Positions 53,127-62,860 of a stretch of 64,000 bases of DNA are shown here, piece after piece. The position numbers and the translations under genes are program-made. The DNA is from Bacteroidota bacterium (GTDB lineage: Bacteria > Bacteroidota > Rhodothermia > Rhodothermales > UBA10348). The notes below the pieces were generated by a model. It was not told the DNA's origin and did not search any database. It saw only the letters and a program-made list of their open reading frames with translations. The first letter of the stretch is position 1. Each line of letters opens with the position of its first letter. The stretch is taken from positions 111,604 through 175,603 of the forward strand of contig JAJCYP010000022.1 in NCBI GenBank assembly GCA_029262855.1, read 5' to 3'.

Positions 53127-53744
53127 ATGTCACCCAAACCCGCCAAAGACCAAGCCACCGAGGAGCGGATCTTCGAAGCCGCGCAGGCCGTGTTTCTCGA
53201 GAGTGGTTTCGACGGCGCTCGGATGAAGGGCATCGCCCGCCGCGCCGACATCAACCACTCCATGCTGCACTACTACTTCCGGACGAAGGGGCATCTCTTT
53301 GGTGCGGTCTTCCGGAGGGCCGCGATGAACTTCATGCCGCCGCTCACGGACGTCCTTCGCTCGCGGCTGCCACTGCTCGAGAAGATCGACCAGTTCGTCG
53401 GGCAGTATCTGGAGACGATAAGGGCCAATCCGCATATGCCCGGATTCATCATGCAGGAACTGCGCAGGAAGCCAGATGCCCTCAAGGAGATCGCCGGAAC
53501 GGTCGGCGGCGACCTCATCGACAGGCTGCGGGCAGACATACACGAGGCGGTCAATACCGGTCAAATCAGACCAGTGACACCGGAGGACCTGTTTGCAAAC
53601 CTGGTCGGGCTTTGTGTCTGGCCATTCATCGCCCGGCCCATGCTGGAAACCATTTTCTCAGCCGGAGGCTCGGAGTTCGAGACCTTCCTGGATGGCCGGC
53701 GCGATTCCGTTCGATCATTCATGAGACACGCGTTGGCACCATGA
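53127..53744 (+). CDS. TetR-family repressor (CecR-like)
   Basis: A 205-residue TetR protein. The helix-turn-helix lies at about 28-52 (MKGIARRADINHSMLHYYFRTKGHL), and the helical ligand domain occupies the rest. It is the first gene of an operon with TolC-like, HlyD-like and ABC-2 genes, the arrangement of E. coli cecR-ybhGFSR. It presumably represses the operon through the palindrome just upstream until an exported compound binds. It overlaps the next gene by 4 bp. Confidence 0.93.
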   Translation: MSPKPAKDQATEERIFEAAQAVFLESGFDGARMKGIARRADINHSMLHYYFRTKGHLFGAVFRRAAMNFMPPLTDVLRSRLPLLEKIDQFVGQYLETIRANPHMPGFIMQELRRKPDALKEIAGTVGGDLIDRLRADIHEAVNTGQIRPVTPEDLFANLVGLCVWPFIARPMLETIFSAGGSEFETFLDGRRDSVRSFMRHALAP

Positions 53745-55009
53745 TTTCAGCAATTGCCCTGGCGCTGATCCTTCAGGTCACGCCGCGACCGATGCAAGCG
53801 CCGCCCGACACGCTGGATCTGCAGTGGGTCCACCGGGCAGCACTGGCCGAGCACCCGCGGGCCGCAGAGCAGGCGCAATTGATCGAGGCCTCCCGCCTGG
53901 GGGCCGCGGCGCTCCAGGCAGGGCTCCGGCCCCGCATCGCCCTCACGGGTCAGGCGGTCTACCACTCGAGTGTCGCCGAGATCGCGTTGCCCATTCCCGG
54001 AGCCGACGTGCCCTCGATTCCTCATGAGCAATACAAGGCTGGAGTGGCCACGGAGGTCGCCCTCCTCGGACGAGGTACCACGCAGCGGCAGGCGGACCTC
54101 CTGCGAGCCGACGCCGCAGTCAATGCCCAGGAGGCCGCAGTCGGGATCTGGCAAGTCAGAACACGGGTCGAGCAGGCCTTCTTCGGCGTGGCCAAGGCAG
54201 AGGCGGGACTGGAAGCGCTGGCGTCCTTCAAGGGCGACGTGTCCGCACGACTCAACCAGCTGGAGTCGGCGCACGAGGAGGGCCTGGTGACCCAATCTTC
54301 TGTGGACGCCCTGCGCGCAGAACTTGTCCGACTGGATCAGCAGGAGAGTCTCACGGAGGCCTCCCGCCTGGGCGCCCTGGCATCGCTCTCCATTCTTACG
54401 GGAGTCGCGCATCCACCGGAAACCCGTGTTCGCGTGCCGTCCGCCATGGGGGCAGACGCAGGGCGCCGGCCGGAGTATGCGCTATTCGCCGCCACGCGGA
54501 GTCGCCTGGCCAGACAGGAGGCCATGTCGGCAGAGGGCACACGACCGCGAGTCGATGCGTTCGGCGAGGCGGCCGTCGGCCGGCCCCCGGGCCTGAATCT
54601 GTTTGGCGATAGGGTCGAGCCCTTCTTTTCGGTTGGCCTGCGGGTGCGCTGGCCTGTCTTTGACTGGGGCGCCTCCAGCCGAAACCGGGAGGCGCTGGCC
54701 ATACAGCGTGAAGTCCTGGACGGGCGAGAGGCCGAGTTCATCCAAGGTGTCGCATTGCAGACCGCGGGATTGGAGCAGGAGGTTCAGGGCCTCCGCGCAG
54801 TCCTCGCCCGCGATCCCGAAATCATGGCCCTGCGGCAGTCCATCGCCGCGGACGCGGCCACCCGTCTGGCCGCCGGTGTGACCACCTCCACCGACTATCT
54901 CGAGGAGGCCAACGCGGCCTTCCGGGCTCAACTGGACCAGCGACTCCACGAAATTCAACTCGCCGAGCTATTGGCACGCATCCAGACCATTCAAGGGGCA
55001 TCCAAATGA
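53741..55009 (+). CDS. TolC-like outer-membrane efflux protein
   Basis: A 422-residue outer-membrane factor with two repeated helical domains of the OEP family. It has a short hydrophobic N-terminus (ISAIALALILQV), Gln/Ala/Arg-rich helices, and the paired motifs HEEGLVTQSSVDALRAE and AAGVTTSTDYLEEANA. ATG 53741 overlaps the tetR stop. With the HlyD lipoprotein and ABC transporter it would form a tripartite exporter across the envelope. Confidence 0.88.
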   Translation: MISAIALALILQVTPRPMQAPPDTLDLQWVHRAALAEHPRAAEQAQLIEASRLGAAALQAGLRPRIALTGQAVYHSSVAEIALPIPGADVPSIPHEQYKAGVATEVALLGRGTTQRQADLLRADAAVNAQEAAVGIWQVRTRVEQAFFGVAKAEAGLEALASFKGDVSARLNQLESAHEEGLVTQSSVDALRAELVRLDQQESLTEASRLGALASLSILTGVAHPPETRVRVPSAMGADAGRRPEYALFAATRSRLARQEAMSAEGTRPRVDAFGEAAVGRPPGLNLFGDRVEPFFSVGLRVRWPVFDWGASSRNREALAIQREVLDGREAEFIQGVALQTAGLEQEVQGLRAVLARDPEIMALRQSIAADAATRLAAGVTTSTDYLEEANAAFRAQLDQRLHEIQLAELLARIQTIQGASK

Positions 55010-55908
55010 AGCACGTTCACTATTTGGTACTCGTTGTCAGTATATCGCTTGCCACCGGCTGCGGGTCGAACCAGAAGACCTCTGACGCTTACGGCAATTT
55101 CGAGTCAACCGAGGTCACGGTCTCCTCGGAGGTCGCCGGACGCCTGGTTCGACTCGACGTGACGGAGGGGCAGCGCCTGCAGGCTGGCAGCGTGATCGGA
55201 CTCGTCGACACAACGCAGTTTGCGCTTCGCCGTGACGAGCTCCGAGCTCGCCGTGCCGCCGTGCGGGCCCGATTCCCCAGCGTGGTGGCCCAGGAAGACG
55301 TGCTGAAAACACAGCGAAACGTGGCCGCGCGTGAACTTGAGCGATTCGAGAACCTGGTATCTCAAGGTGCGGCCACCGCCAAGACACTCGATGACCTGCG
55401 TGGCCAGCTGGAGGTCCTCGACAGCCAGATCGCCAACGCGCGGGCGGCCAACCCTCCCATCATGGCGGAGCTGAGTGTGATGGATGCCCAACTGGCATCG
55501 CTCGAGGACCAGATCGGACGGGCGCGGCTCGTTAATCCGGTCAACGGCGTGGTCTTGACCACGTTCGCGAGCGAATCCGAACTGACCTCGCCAGGCCGGC
55601 CGCTTTACCGCATCGCCGCCCTGGACACCCTTGAACTGAGGGCCTATGTATCCGGCGCCCAGTTGCCACGGGTCATCCTGGGCCAGGAGGTCACGGTGAT
55701 CGTGGACTACGACGAGTCATCCAACCAGACGCTCCGGGGCACGATCTCCTGGATCTCTTCCCAGGCGGAGTTTACCCCCAAGTTCATCCAGACCAAGGAG
55801 GAACGGGTGAGTCTGGTCTATGCCGTCAAGGTCCGGGTTCCGAACCCCGACGGAGTCCTGAAGCTCGGAATGCCCGGCGAGATCCGCTTCGCCGGGACCG
55901 GCCCGTGA
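55006..55908 (+). CDS. HlyD-family membrane-fusion lipoprotein (YbhG-like)
   Basis: A 300-residue periplasmic adaptor with a lipobox (LATGC near residue 19). A biotinyl-lipoyl-like barrel starts at VSSEVAGRLVRLDVTEGQRL. A long coiled-coil hairpin (about 75-165) and the second lipoyl half with NPVNGVVLTTFASE follow, then a beta-barrel domain (LELRAYVSGAQLP). It resembles YbhG. It overlaps both neighbours by 4 bp. Confidence 0.9.
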   Translation: MKHVHYLVLVVSISLATGCGSNQKTSDAYGNFESTEVTVSSEVAGRLVRLDVTEGQRLQAGSVIGLVDTTQFALRRDELRARRAAVRARFPSVVAQEDVLKTQRNVAARELERFENLVSQGAATAKTLDDLRGQLEVLDSQIANARAANPPIMAELSVMDAQLASLEDQIGRARLVNPVNGVVLTTFASESELTSPGRPLYRIAALDTLELRAYVSGAQLPRVILGQEVTVIVDYDESSNQTLRGTISWISSQAEFTPKFIQTKEERVSLVYAVKVRVPNPDGVLKLGMPGEIRFAGTGP

Positions 55909-56837
55909 CTGCCGTCGACATCAAGGCTCTCGAAAAGCGCTTCGGGAAGACGGCGGCGCTGGAACCGGTCACCTTCTCGGTAGCCGAAGGAGAGCTTTTC
56001 GGACTTATCGGTCCGGACGGCGCCGGAAAAACTACGCTCTTCAGAATGCTCGCTACCCTAGTCCTGCCGACCGGGGGGACGGCTACGGTGGATGGGCTTG
56101 ATGTGGTCAGGGACTACCGCGAGCTGCGGAATCGCCTTGGCTACATGCCCGGCCGGTTCGCGCTCTACCAGGATCTGACGGTCGCCGAGAATCTGAAGTT
56201 CTTCGCGTCCATCTTCGGGGCGACCATCGAGTCCAACTACGAAATGATCCGGGACATTTACGGCCAACTGGAGCCGTTCCGGGATCGGCGCGCCGGGGCC
56301 CTTTCAGGGGGAATGAAGCAGAAGCTGGCCCTGTCCTGCGCGTTGATTCACCGCCCTCGCGTCCTGCTGCTCGACGAGCCGACAACCGGTGTGGATGCCG
56401 TCTCCCGGCTGGAATTCTGGGACGTGCTCACCCGACTGCGGGACTCGGGCCTGACAATCCTGGTGTCGACTCCTTACATGGACGAGGCCGCAAGGTGTGA
56501 TCGCGTGGCCCTGATCCAGGACGGCCACATTCTGGAAATCAATACGCCGACGGGGATTGAGGATTCGTACCCGCTACCCCTGCTTTCGGTTAAGTCCAGC
56601 GACCGGCTCACGGCAAAGAGAGCTCTGGAGCGATTCCCTTTTGCCTACTCCGTCTACCCGTTCGGGGAGGAATTGCACTTCACCGACTCACGGGCGGAGC
56701 CCTCGGTCTCCGAGATCAAGACCTGGCTGCATGAGGCGGGCGTAGCCGATGCCGAAGTGACGGTCATCCGGGCCGGGATCGAGGACGTCTTCATGCATCG
56801 CATGCCGACCGTTGAAGGCCAGACCGGGGTCGCATGA
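55905..56837 (+). CDS. ABC transporter ATPase (YbhF N-half-like)
   Basis: A 310-residue ATPase started at GTG 55905. Walker A GPDGAGKT has K42, the signature is LSGGMKQKL near 130, and Walker B is LLLDEPTTGVD. A C-terminal domain of about 80 residues follows the nucleotide-binding domain. Like the first half of E. coli YbhF it is a canonical ATPase, but here it is a separate protein. It overlaps the second ATPase gene by 4 bp. Confidence 0.93.
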   Translation: MTAVDIKALEKRFGKTAALEPVTFSVAEGELFGLIGPDGAGKTTLFRMLATLVLPTGGTATVDGLDVVRDYRELRNRLGYMPGRFALYQDLTVAENLKFFASIFGATIESNYEMIRDIYGQLEPFRDRRAGALSGGMKQKLALSCALIHRPRVLLLDEPTTGVDAVSRLEFWDVLTRLRDSGLTILVSTPYMDEAARCDRVALIQDGHILEINTPTGIEDSYPLPLLSVKSSDRLTAKRALERFPFAYSVYPFGEELHFTDSRAEPSVSEIKTWLHEAGVADAEVTVIRAGIEDVFMHRMPTVEGQTGVA

Positions 56838-57580
56838 CGAGCGCTCCTGCCATCATCTGCCAGGGTCTCACAAGGAAGTTCGGCTCCTTTACGGCGGTCG
56901 ACTCGATCTCTTTCGAGGTCGCCCAGGGCGAAGTGTTCGGGTTTCTCGGCGCCAACGGTGCGGGAAAGACGACGGCCATCCGGATGCTGACCGGACTCCT
57001 GCAGCCCACCGGCGGTCAGGCTTGGGTGGCCGGGCACGACGTCTACTCGGAGGTGGAGGCCGTCAAGCGATCCATTGGCTACATGAGTCAACGGTTTTCG
57101 CTCTACGACGACCTTACCGTCAGGGAAAACATCGAGTTCTATGGCGGGATCTATGGTCTCCGGAAGACCGAGCTGCACCAGAAGTCAGGAGACCTGATCG
57201 AGCGATTGGACATGGAGGCAGAAGCCAACAGTATGATTCGCTCGTTGCCGCTGGGTTGGCGCCAGAAGATCGCCTTCTCGGTTGCCGTCCTCCATGAGCC
57301 AGCCATCGTCTTTCTGGATGAGCCGACCGGCGGCGTCGACCCGATCACCCGTCGGCAGTTCTGGGACCTGATCTACGAGAAGGCGGCCCAGGGTGTCACG
57401 GTCTTCGTGACCACCCACTACATGGATGAGGCCGAATATTGTGACCGGGTGTCCATCATGGTGGATGGCCGTATCGAGGCCCTGGGATCGCCCGCCGAGC
57501 TGAAAAAGGGACACGGTGTGGACTCGATCAACGATCTGTTCGTCCTGTTGGCCCGCGGCGGAAAGCGAGGTGACGCGTGA
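56834..57580 (+). CDS. ABC transporter ATPase (YbhF C-half-like) with degenerate signature
   Basis: A 248-residue ATPase. Walker A is GANGAGKT (K45), and Walker B IVFLDEPTGGVD and the H-loop VTTHYMDEAE are intact. The LSGGQ signature reads LPLGWRQK, as in the second domain of YbhF. The two ATPases therefore form an asymmetric pair, with one degenerate composite site. It overlaps the upstream ATPase (ATGA) and the permease (GTGA). Confidence 0.92.
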   Translation: MTSAPAIICQGLTRKFGSFTAVDSISFEVAQGEVFGFLGANGAGKTTAIRMLTGLLQPTGGQAWVAGHDVYSEVEAVKRSIGYMSQRFSLYDDLTVRENIEFYGGIYGLRKTELHQKSGDLIERLDMEAEANSMIRSLPLGWRQKIAFSVAVLHEPAIVFLDEPTGGVDPITRRQFWDLIYEKAAQGVTVFVTTHYMDEAEYCDRVSIMVDGRIEALGSPAELKKGHGVDSINDLFVLLARGGKRGDA

Positions 57581-58689
57581 AGGCGTTCCGCGGCTTCGTA
57601 ATCAAGGAGTTCTTCCACATCTTCAGGGATCGGCGGACGCTGGTCATCTTGTTCGGGATGCCGATCATCCAGATGATGCTCTTCGGATACGCCATCCGAA
57701 ACGAGGTGCAGGACGTTCAGGTGGCCGTGGTGGACTGGGCACATGACTCGGCATCCGAGGCCATCACTGACCGACTGGAGGCCTCCCGCTACCTGCAGGT
57801 AGTACCGGGAATCGAGCACCAGGACATCGAACGCGCCTTCCGGAGGGGTGAGGCCAAGGTGGCGGTGACGTTCCCTCGGAACTTCGAGCGCGACCTGATC
57901 CTGGGCGAGAGTCCAACCGTTCAGGTGATTACGGACGCAACCGATCCGAACACCGCAAACACAGTGCTGGCCTATGTCACTGCCGCTATCGGCACGTACC
58001 AGATTGAGGTACTGACCACCTCCGGAGGGGCCCGCCCGGCATCCATAGTCCTGGAACCACGGATGCGCTTCAATCCTGAGCTCCGCAGCGTGGTGCTCTT
58101 CGTTCCGGGGCTGATCGCACTCATCCTGATGCTGGTATGCGCGCTGATGACGTCCATCACCATCACGCGTGAAAAGGAAATCGGGACGATGGAAATCCTG
58201 CTCGTCTCGCCACTTCGTCCCGGTCAGATCATCGTCGGCAAGGTGATGCCCTATCTCGTGCTGTCGCTGGTCAACGTGGTCACAATTCTGCTGCTGGCAT
58301 CTCAGGTATTTCTCGTTCCCATTCGAGGCTCCCTCACGCTCTTGCTGGCCGAGTGCTTCCTGTTCATCATCTGCGCCTTGGCCCTCGGCATTTTCATCTC
58401 GACGAGGACCTCGACGCAGCAAGTAGCCATGATGATCTCGCTCGCCGGGCTGCTGCTGCCGACGGTGATCCTCTCCGGGTTCATCTTCCCGGTCGCCAGT
58501 ATGCCTGCGCCGCTTCAGATCGTGAGCCACATCGTCCCGGCCAAGTGGTTTCTGATTGTCATCCGGGGCATCATGATCAAGGGTGTAGGCCTCGAGGCCA
58601 TCTGGCAGGAGACCCTGGTTCTGGTGGGGATGACCACGGTGTTTCTCGTGGCCAGCGTCCGGGGATTCAACGTCCGGCTTGCCGACTGA
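57577..58689 (+). CDS. ABC-2 type permease (YbhS-like)
   Basis: A 370-residue membrane protein started at GTG 57577. It has one N-terminal helix, a large extracytoplasmic domain (about 45-175) and five helices in the C-terminal half. The EKEIGTMEILLVSPLRP amphipathic segment is typical of ABC2_membrane_3 permeases. It pairs with the next gene to form the export channel. Stop and start overlap by 1 bp. Confidence 0.92.
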   Translation: MKAFRGFVIKEFFHIFRDRRTLVILFGMPIIQMMLFGYAIRNEVQDVQVAVVDWAHDSASEAITDRLEASRYLQVVPGIEHQDIERAFRRGEAKVAVTFPRNFERDLILGESPTVQVITDATDPNTANTVLAYVTAAIGTYQIEVLTTSGGARPASIVLEPRMRFNPELRSVVLFVPGLIALILMLVCALMTSITITREKEIGTMEILLVSPLRPGQIIVGKVMPYLVLSLVNVVTILLLASQVFLVPIRGSLTLLLAECFLFIICALALGIFISTRTSTQQVAMMISLAGLLLPTVILSGFIFPVASMPAPLQIVSHIVPAKWFLIVIRGIMIKGVGLEAIWQETLVLVGMTTVFLVASVRGFNVRLAD

Positions 58690-59783
58690 TGCGAATCATC
58701 GCCATCATATTGCGCAAGGAATTCCGGCAGATCTTCAGGAATCGGGCCATGCTCCCTATCCTGTTCGTGCTCCCGGTGATTCAGCTTCTGGTGCTGTCGT
58801 ATGCCGCGACTTTCGAGGTTCGGGAAACTCCACTGGTGGTCATAGATCAGGACCGGTCCGAGACGTCTCGCGCCCTGATTGCCCGCCTGGACGCCTCCCT
58901 GTATTTCCAGATCGGCGAGCAGACCACGTCCATGGAGGAGGCCGAGCGTGCCTTGCTGTTCGGCGAGGTGGACATGGTCATGACGATTCCCTCAGGGTTG
59001 GAGCGGGACCTCGGCGCGGGCCAACCGGTGATCGTGCAGGTGGTTCTCGATGCTGAGGACGGTGCGACGGCGGGGATCGTACAGTCCTATGCGACGCAGA
59101 TCATCAATCAGGTAAACGCCGATATCTCGCTGGGACCGCCTGGCATTCGCATCGCGCCGAGCCACTGGTACAACCCGAACCTGGAATACACCACGTTCAT
59201 GGTGCCCGGCATTCTGGTCCTGCTTGTGACCATCATCGGGACCTTCCTGTCTGCGATGAATGTCGTCAGGGAAAAGGAAATCGGTACGATAGAACAGCTC
59301 AATGTGACGCCCATCAAACGGTACCAGTTCGTGGTGGCGAAGCTGCTCCCATTCTGGATCATCGGGATGGCAGAACTGGGTGTTGGCCTGGTTATCGCGA
59401 AGATTGTTTTCTCAGTGCCGATGGTGGGCAGCCTCTGGCTGGTGTTCGCACTTGCCGGGCTCTACCTGCTCGTGATGCTTGGTCTGGGGCTCTGGATTTC
59501 GACCCTGACCGACACGCAGCAGCAGGCCATGTTCGTGGCCTGGTTTCTCATGGTGATCTTCATCCTCCTGAGCGGCCTGTTCACCCCAATCGACAGCATG
59601 CCGCGGTGGGCGCAGATCGTGACGGAGTTCAATCCGATTGCCCACTTCATCGAGATCATGCGGCGCATCCTGCTGAAGGGCGCGGGATTCCAGGACGTCA
59701 CCCGGCAGACGGCCGCGCTGGCCATTCAGGCCGTCCTGATGCTGACCCTGGCGGTGCGGCAATACCAGAAGCGGACGGGATAG
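58689..59783 (+). CDS. ABC-2 type permease (YbhR-like)
   Basis: A 364-residue ABC-2 permease, related to the previous gene (N-terminal helix, large outer loop, EKEIGTIEQLNVTPI and five C-terminal helices). I start at ATG 58689, which overlaps the YbhS stop; an upstream open frame to 58353 is only the antecedent sequence read in another frame. It is the last gene of the TetR operon. Confidence 0.92.
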   Translation: MRIIAIILRKEFRQIFRNRAMLPILFVLPVIQLLVLSYAATFEVRETPLVVIDQDRSETSRALIARLDASLYFQIGEQTTSMEEAERALLFGEVDMVMTIPSGLERDLGAGQPVIVQVVLDAEDGATAGIVQSYATQIINQVNADISLGPPGIRIAPSHWYNPNLEYTTFMVPGILVLLVTIIGTFLSAMNVVREKEIGTIEQLNVTPIKRYQFVVAKLLPFWIIGMAELGVGLVIAKIVFSVPMVGSLWLVFALAGLYLLVMLGLGLWISTLTDTQQQAMFVAWFLMVIFILLSGLFTPIDSMPRWAQIVTEFNPIAHFIEIMRRILLKGAGFQDVTRQTAALAIQAVLMLTLAVRQYQKRTG

Positions 59784-59789
59784 GGCGCA

Positions 59790-59819
59790 TTGCGACCCGG
59801 GGAAAAGAGACTACCTTGG
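59790..59819 (+). promoter_or_regulatory. Candidate Bacteroidota-type promoter
   Basis: TTG at 59790-59792 and TACCTTGG at 59812-59819 are 19 bp apart, as expected for TTG-N19-TAnnTTG. It lies 80 bp before the small monooxygenase-fold gene. It has the same architecture as the candidate upstream of the DoxX operon. A similar TACCTTGG lies at 32198-32205, but without a TTG at the right distance. Confidence 0.4.
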
Positions 59820-59898
59820 CGACTGCAAGAGGGATGGCCGGCCAGGTCAGAGCTCTCGCTGCTTTTGCCCGTTCCCCCCTGAAACAACTCTACTATCA

Positions 59899-60252
59899 AT
59901 GAGCAAGGTCTTTTACATCGTTGAATTCACAATCAATGAAGGCAAGGTCGATGCCTTCAAGAACTTGGCCCACGGCTTCATTTCTGAGGTCGAGGCTACT
60001 GAGAGTGGAACGCTGGGCTACCAGTGGTATCTGGCGGAAGACGGATCCCGCTGTCTCATCCAGGAGACGTTCGAAAGCTCAGAGGCTCTGCTGGTCCATC
60101 TTGCAAACGTCGGCCCCAACCTGCCCGCACTTCTCGAGATTGCTCCATTGGGCCGCCTCGAGGTATTTGGTGAAGTAAGTGACACCGCCCGCAGGGCTTT
60201 GGCTACGCTGGGTGCTCAGCACTTCTCGAATTTCGGCGGTTTCGATCGATAG
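59899..60252 (+). CDS. Antibiotic-biosynthesis-monooxygenase-fold protein
   Basis: A 117-residue soluble protein with the dimeric alpha/beta ferredoxin-like ABM fold: YIVEFTINEGKVDAFKNLA start, W-x-L-A-E-D middle, and ETFESSEALLVHL. Relatives include quinol monooxygenases and heme-degrading or signalling proteins, so the activity is open. It is a single-gene unit after its own candidate promoter and is convergent with the DUF5996 gene. Confidence 0.83.
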   Translation: MSKVFYIVEFTINEGKVDAFKNLAHGFISEVEATESGTLGYQWYLAEDGSRCLIQETFESSEALLVHLANVGPNLPALLEIAPLGRLEVFGEVSDTARRALATLGAQHFSNFGGFDR

Positions 60253-60261
60253 AAACTCGGG

Positions 60262-61176
60262 CTATGCGCGCTCGAGTGCTTCCCGGTCCCATTTCGCCAG
60301 GTCCGCAGCCGCCTCGTACGTGGTCTGCATGAACGCGGTGAGTGCCGTGTCGGGATCCTCCGAATTGGCGACGGCCTCGTAGGACAACAGGAATTCCCCA
60401 AGGTCCTTCTGGTAGTACGCCGCCGCCGGACTGACGGGGTATTCCGCGAAGCCCTCGGGTTGGGGGTAGGCGTAGGCGTAAAACGCCGCCTCTCCCAGCC
60501 CGGCGCCTGGCCAGAAACCGGCACTTGACACTTCGTGCGAATACGCTTCGCGCATGACCGAGTCGTTGAGGTTCGGGGCGCCGCCTGGGTGTTTGGGGGC
60601 TGTCCGTCCAGAGAACCGGGTGACGGCGAGGTCAAACGCCCCCCAGAAGAAGTGTACCGGGCTCACCTTGCCTTGGAATCCGGCGCGGAATCGGACGAAG
60701 ACCCTGTGGATGCTGACCAGGGCTGTCCAGAAGCGCTCGACCGCCGCAGAGTCATAACTGGCGTGCTCCTGATCATCAGGAAACGCGGCGACGGGTCCCG
60801 GAATTTCGACCGGCGTAGTCCAGATTTTGGTTGAAAGCCCGAGATCATCCAGCACTCCCATGAGCCGGGCGTAGAAGTCGGCGACACTCATCGCGTCCAG
60901 CGGGAATGCCGCGTAGTCTCCGGCCGTAGTCGTCACCTCCAGATGGTGCTCCACGAAGTCAAAATCGATGGAGAACGATCCCTGATCGGAGGCAATCAGG
61001 CCCGTCCCCAGACCGCGCGCCGTGACATAGAGCGGGACATGCCAAGAATGATTCACCCAGGGCATGTGGGCCAGCCGGATCTTGCCCGCAATCTGCGTCC
61101 ACAGGTGGACGGTCGCATACGTGTCGCCCCATTCTTCGAGGGGAAGGGGAGGCCACGCCGGGTGGGGATGAGACAT
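60262..61176 (-). CDS. DUF5996-family protein
   Basis: A 304-residue soluble protein that matches the DUF5996 pattern: PPLPLEEWGDTYATVHLWTQ at the start, RLAHMPWVNHSWHVPLYVTARGL, FFWGAFDLAVTRFSGR and PGGAPNL. No signal peptide. Function of the family is not known to me. It is the third gene after galM and the symporter on the same strand, 30 bp downstream of the symporter, so it may be part of a sugar operon. Confidence 0.85.
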   Translation of the reverse strand: MSHPHPAWPPLPLEEWGDTYATVHLWTQIAGKIRLAHMPWVNHSWHVPLYVTARGLGTGLIASDQGSFSIDFDFVEHHLEVTTTAGDYAAFPLDAMSVADFYARLMGVLDDLGLSTKIWTTPVEIPGPVAAFPDDQEHASYDSAAVERFWTALVSIHRVFVRFRAGFQGKVSPVHFFWGAFDLAVTRFSGRTAPKHPGGAPNLNDSVMREAYSHEVSSAGFWPGAGLGEAAFYAYAYPQPEGFAEYPVSPAAAYYQKDLGEFLLSYEAVANSEDPDTALTAFMQTTYEAAADLAKWDREALERA

Positions 61177-61206
61177 AGGTTTTGAGTCGGATTGAGTGGA
61201 GGCTGC

Positions 61207-62811
61207 CTACCAGAGAATCAGGTAAAGCGCCGCCGTGACGCCGAGAATCGCGAAGGCTGCAACCGCAAAAACGGAATCAGACTCGCTCCGGATTCCATCG
61301 AGTGAAATGGCCTTCGGGCTGTCCTTGCCCTTGCCTTCGATCAGGGAGATGACGGTGATGAGGACAACGGAGAGCACGAACACCAGGCCCATGCGATGTA
61401 TGAATGGCAGAGCGGGTGTCAACACCTTCATGCCGGCGGAAAGTGGAATGCTGAGAACAGCGGTCACCAGCGCAGCATTGGGCGTGGCCTTCTTCCAGAA
61501 GAGCCCCATCACGAAGACGGCCAGCACGCCCGGCGAGATGAAGCCGGTGTATTCCTGGATGTACTGGAAGGCCTGATCAATGGCACCGAGCAGCGGGTAG
61601 GCTGCGAAGGCGGCGATGACGATGGCTACGAGACTGACCGTCCGTCCGATCGACACCAGCTTCCGCTCGGAGGCCTCCTTGTTGATCATGGACCGGTAGA
61701 GATCCATCGTAAAGATGGTCGCGGTCGAGTTCATCATGGAGGCGAGTGACGATACGATGGCAGCAGCCAGTGCGGCCACGGCAAGCCCGCGGAGTCCGGG
61801 GCCGACAAAGGTGCCCAGGAGCCACGGATACGCCTCGTCGGCTTGCCCGATCGGGGCGTTCATGGCGAAGGCCACCATGCCCGGGATGACCACGATGAAC
61901 GGAAGCAGCAGCTTCAGTCCGGCCGCGAACGCCAGGCCACGACGGGCTTCCTTCAGGCTCTTGGCGGCGAGCGCACGCTGGATGATGTACTGGTTGCATC
62001 CCCAATAGAAGAGGTTCGCCACCCACATGCCGCCGAGCAGGACGCCGAGCCCGGGCAGCAGCTGGTAGGCATCCTGAAGAGTTCCGGCCTCATCGGTGTA
62101 CGTCAGTTCGCCGGGAAAAAGGACCATGTTGAAGCGATCGGGGATGTCCTCAAACAGCTGGGCGAACCCTGCCAGCATCCCCTGCCCATCGCCGTAGGCA
62201 TTCAGCGCGAGAACGGTCGTGAGTACGCCACCCCCGATCAGTACAACCACCTGAACCACGTCCGTCCAGGCGACCGCCTCGAGCCCCCCGTAAATGGAGT
62301 AGACCGTCGCGAAGAGCGCCAGTCCGGCCATTCCCCAGAACAGCGGGATACCCATGATTCCCTCGAGTGCCAGCGCGCCCAGATAGAGCACCGACGTCAA
62401 GTTGACAAAGACGTAAACCAGTAGCCAGAACACGGCCAGCAGGGTCCGCACCCGTCCATCGAAGCGCTGCTCCAAAAACTGGGGCATCGTGAAGATCTTC
62501 TTCTCCAGATAGATGGGGATGAAGAGCCATGCGATGAGCAGCAGCGTGACAGCCGCCATCCACTCGTAGGAGGCGATGGCCAGACCGAGTCGAAATCCCG
62601 ACCCGGACATTCCGATGAACTGCTCGGCGGAGATATTCGATGCGATGAGGGACGCGCCAATGGCCCACCATGGCAGCGCTTTGCCGGCCAGGAAATAGTC
62701 GGTGGAGTCCTTCTCGTGGCCCTTCTTGCTGCGGGATACCCACAGTCCGGTGCCGACAATGAGGATCGCATACAGCGCGAAAACCAGGTAGTCGAGGGTC
62801 GAAAATCCCAT
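61207..62811 (-). CDS. Sodium/sugar symporter (SSS family)
   Basis: A 534-residue membrane protein with about 14 helices. SSS landmarks are TDYFLAGKALPWWAIGASLIASNISAEQFIGMSGSG near the N-terminus, AAIVSSLASMMNSTATIFTMDLYR and QEYTGFISPGVLAVFVMGLFWKK. The closest match is with Na+/glucose-galactose (SGLT) types. With the aldose epimerase next to it (49 bp upstream) it suggests sugar uptake and mutarotation. Confidence 0.92.
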   Translation of the reverse strand: MGFSTLDYLVFALYAILIVGTGLWVSRSKKGHEKDSTDYFLAGKALPWWAIGASLIASNISAEQFIGMSGSGFRLGLAIASYEWMAAVTLLLIAWLFIPIYLEKKIFTMPQFLEQRFDGRVRTLLAVFWLLVYVFVNLTSVLYLGALALEGIMGIPLFWGMAGLALFATVYSIYGGLEAVAWTDVVQVVVLIGGGVLTTVLALNAYGDGQGMLAGFAQLFEDIPDRFNMVLFPGELTYTDEAGTLQDAYQLLPGLGVLLGGMWVANLFYWGCNQYIIQRALAAKSLKEARRGLAFAAGLKLLLPFIVVIPGMVAFAMNAPIGQADEAYPWLLGTFVGPGLRGLAVAALAAAIVSSLASMMNSTATIFTMDLYRSMINKEASERKLVSIGRTVSLVAIVIAAFAAYPLLGAIDQAFQYIQEYTGFISPGVLAVFVMGLFWKKATPNAALVTAVLSIPLSAGMKVLTPALPFIHRMGLVFVLSVVLITVISLIEGKGKDSPKAISLDGIRSESDSVFAVAAFAILGVTAALYLILW

Positions 62812-62860
62812 GGGGGTTGAAGTCTAGGTGCGGTTGCGGGTGGGAGGAGTGCCGAGAAGG

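Noticed and set aside
52813..53226. Plus-strand frame running through the operator into tetR
   Set aside because: Overlaps the operator and the tetR gene in another frame; composition is not protein-like.
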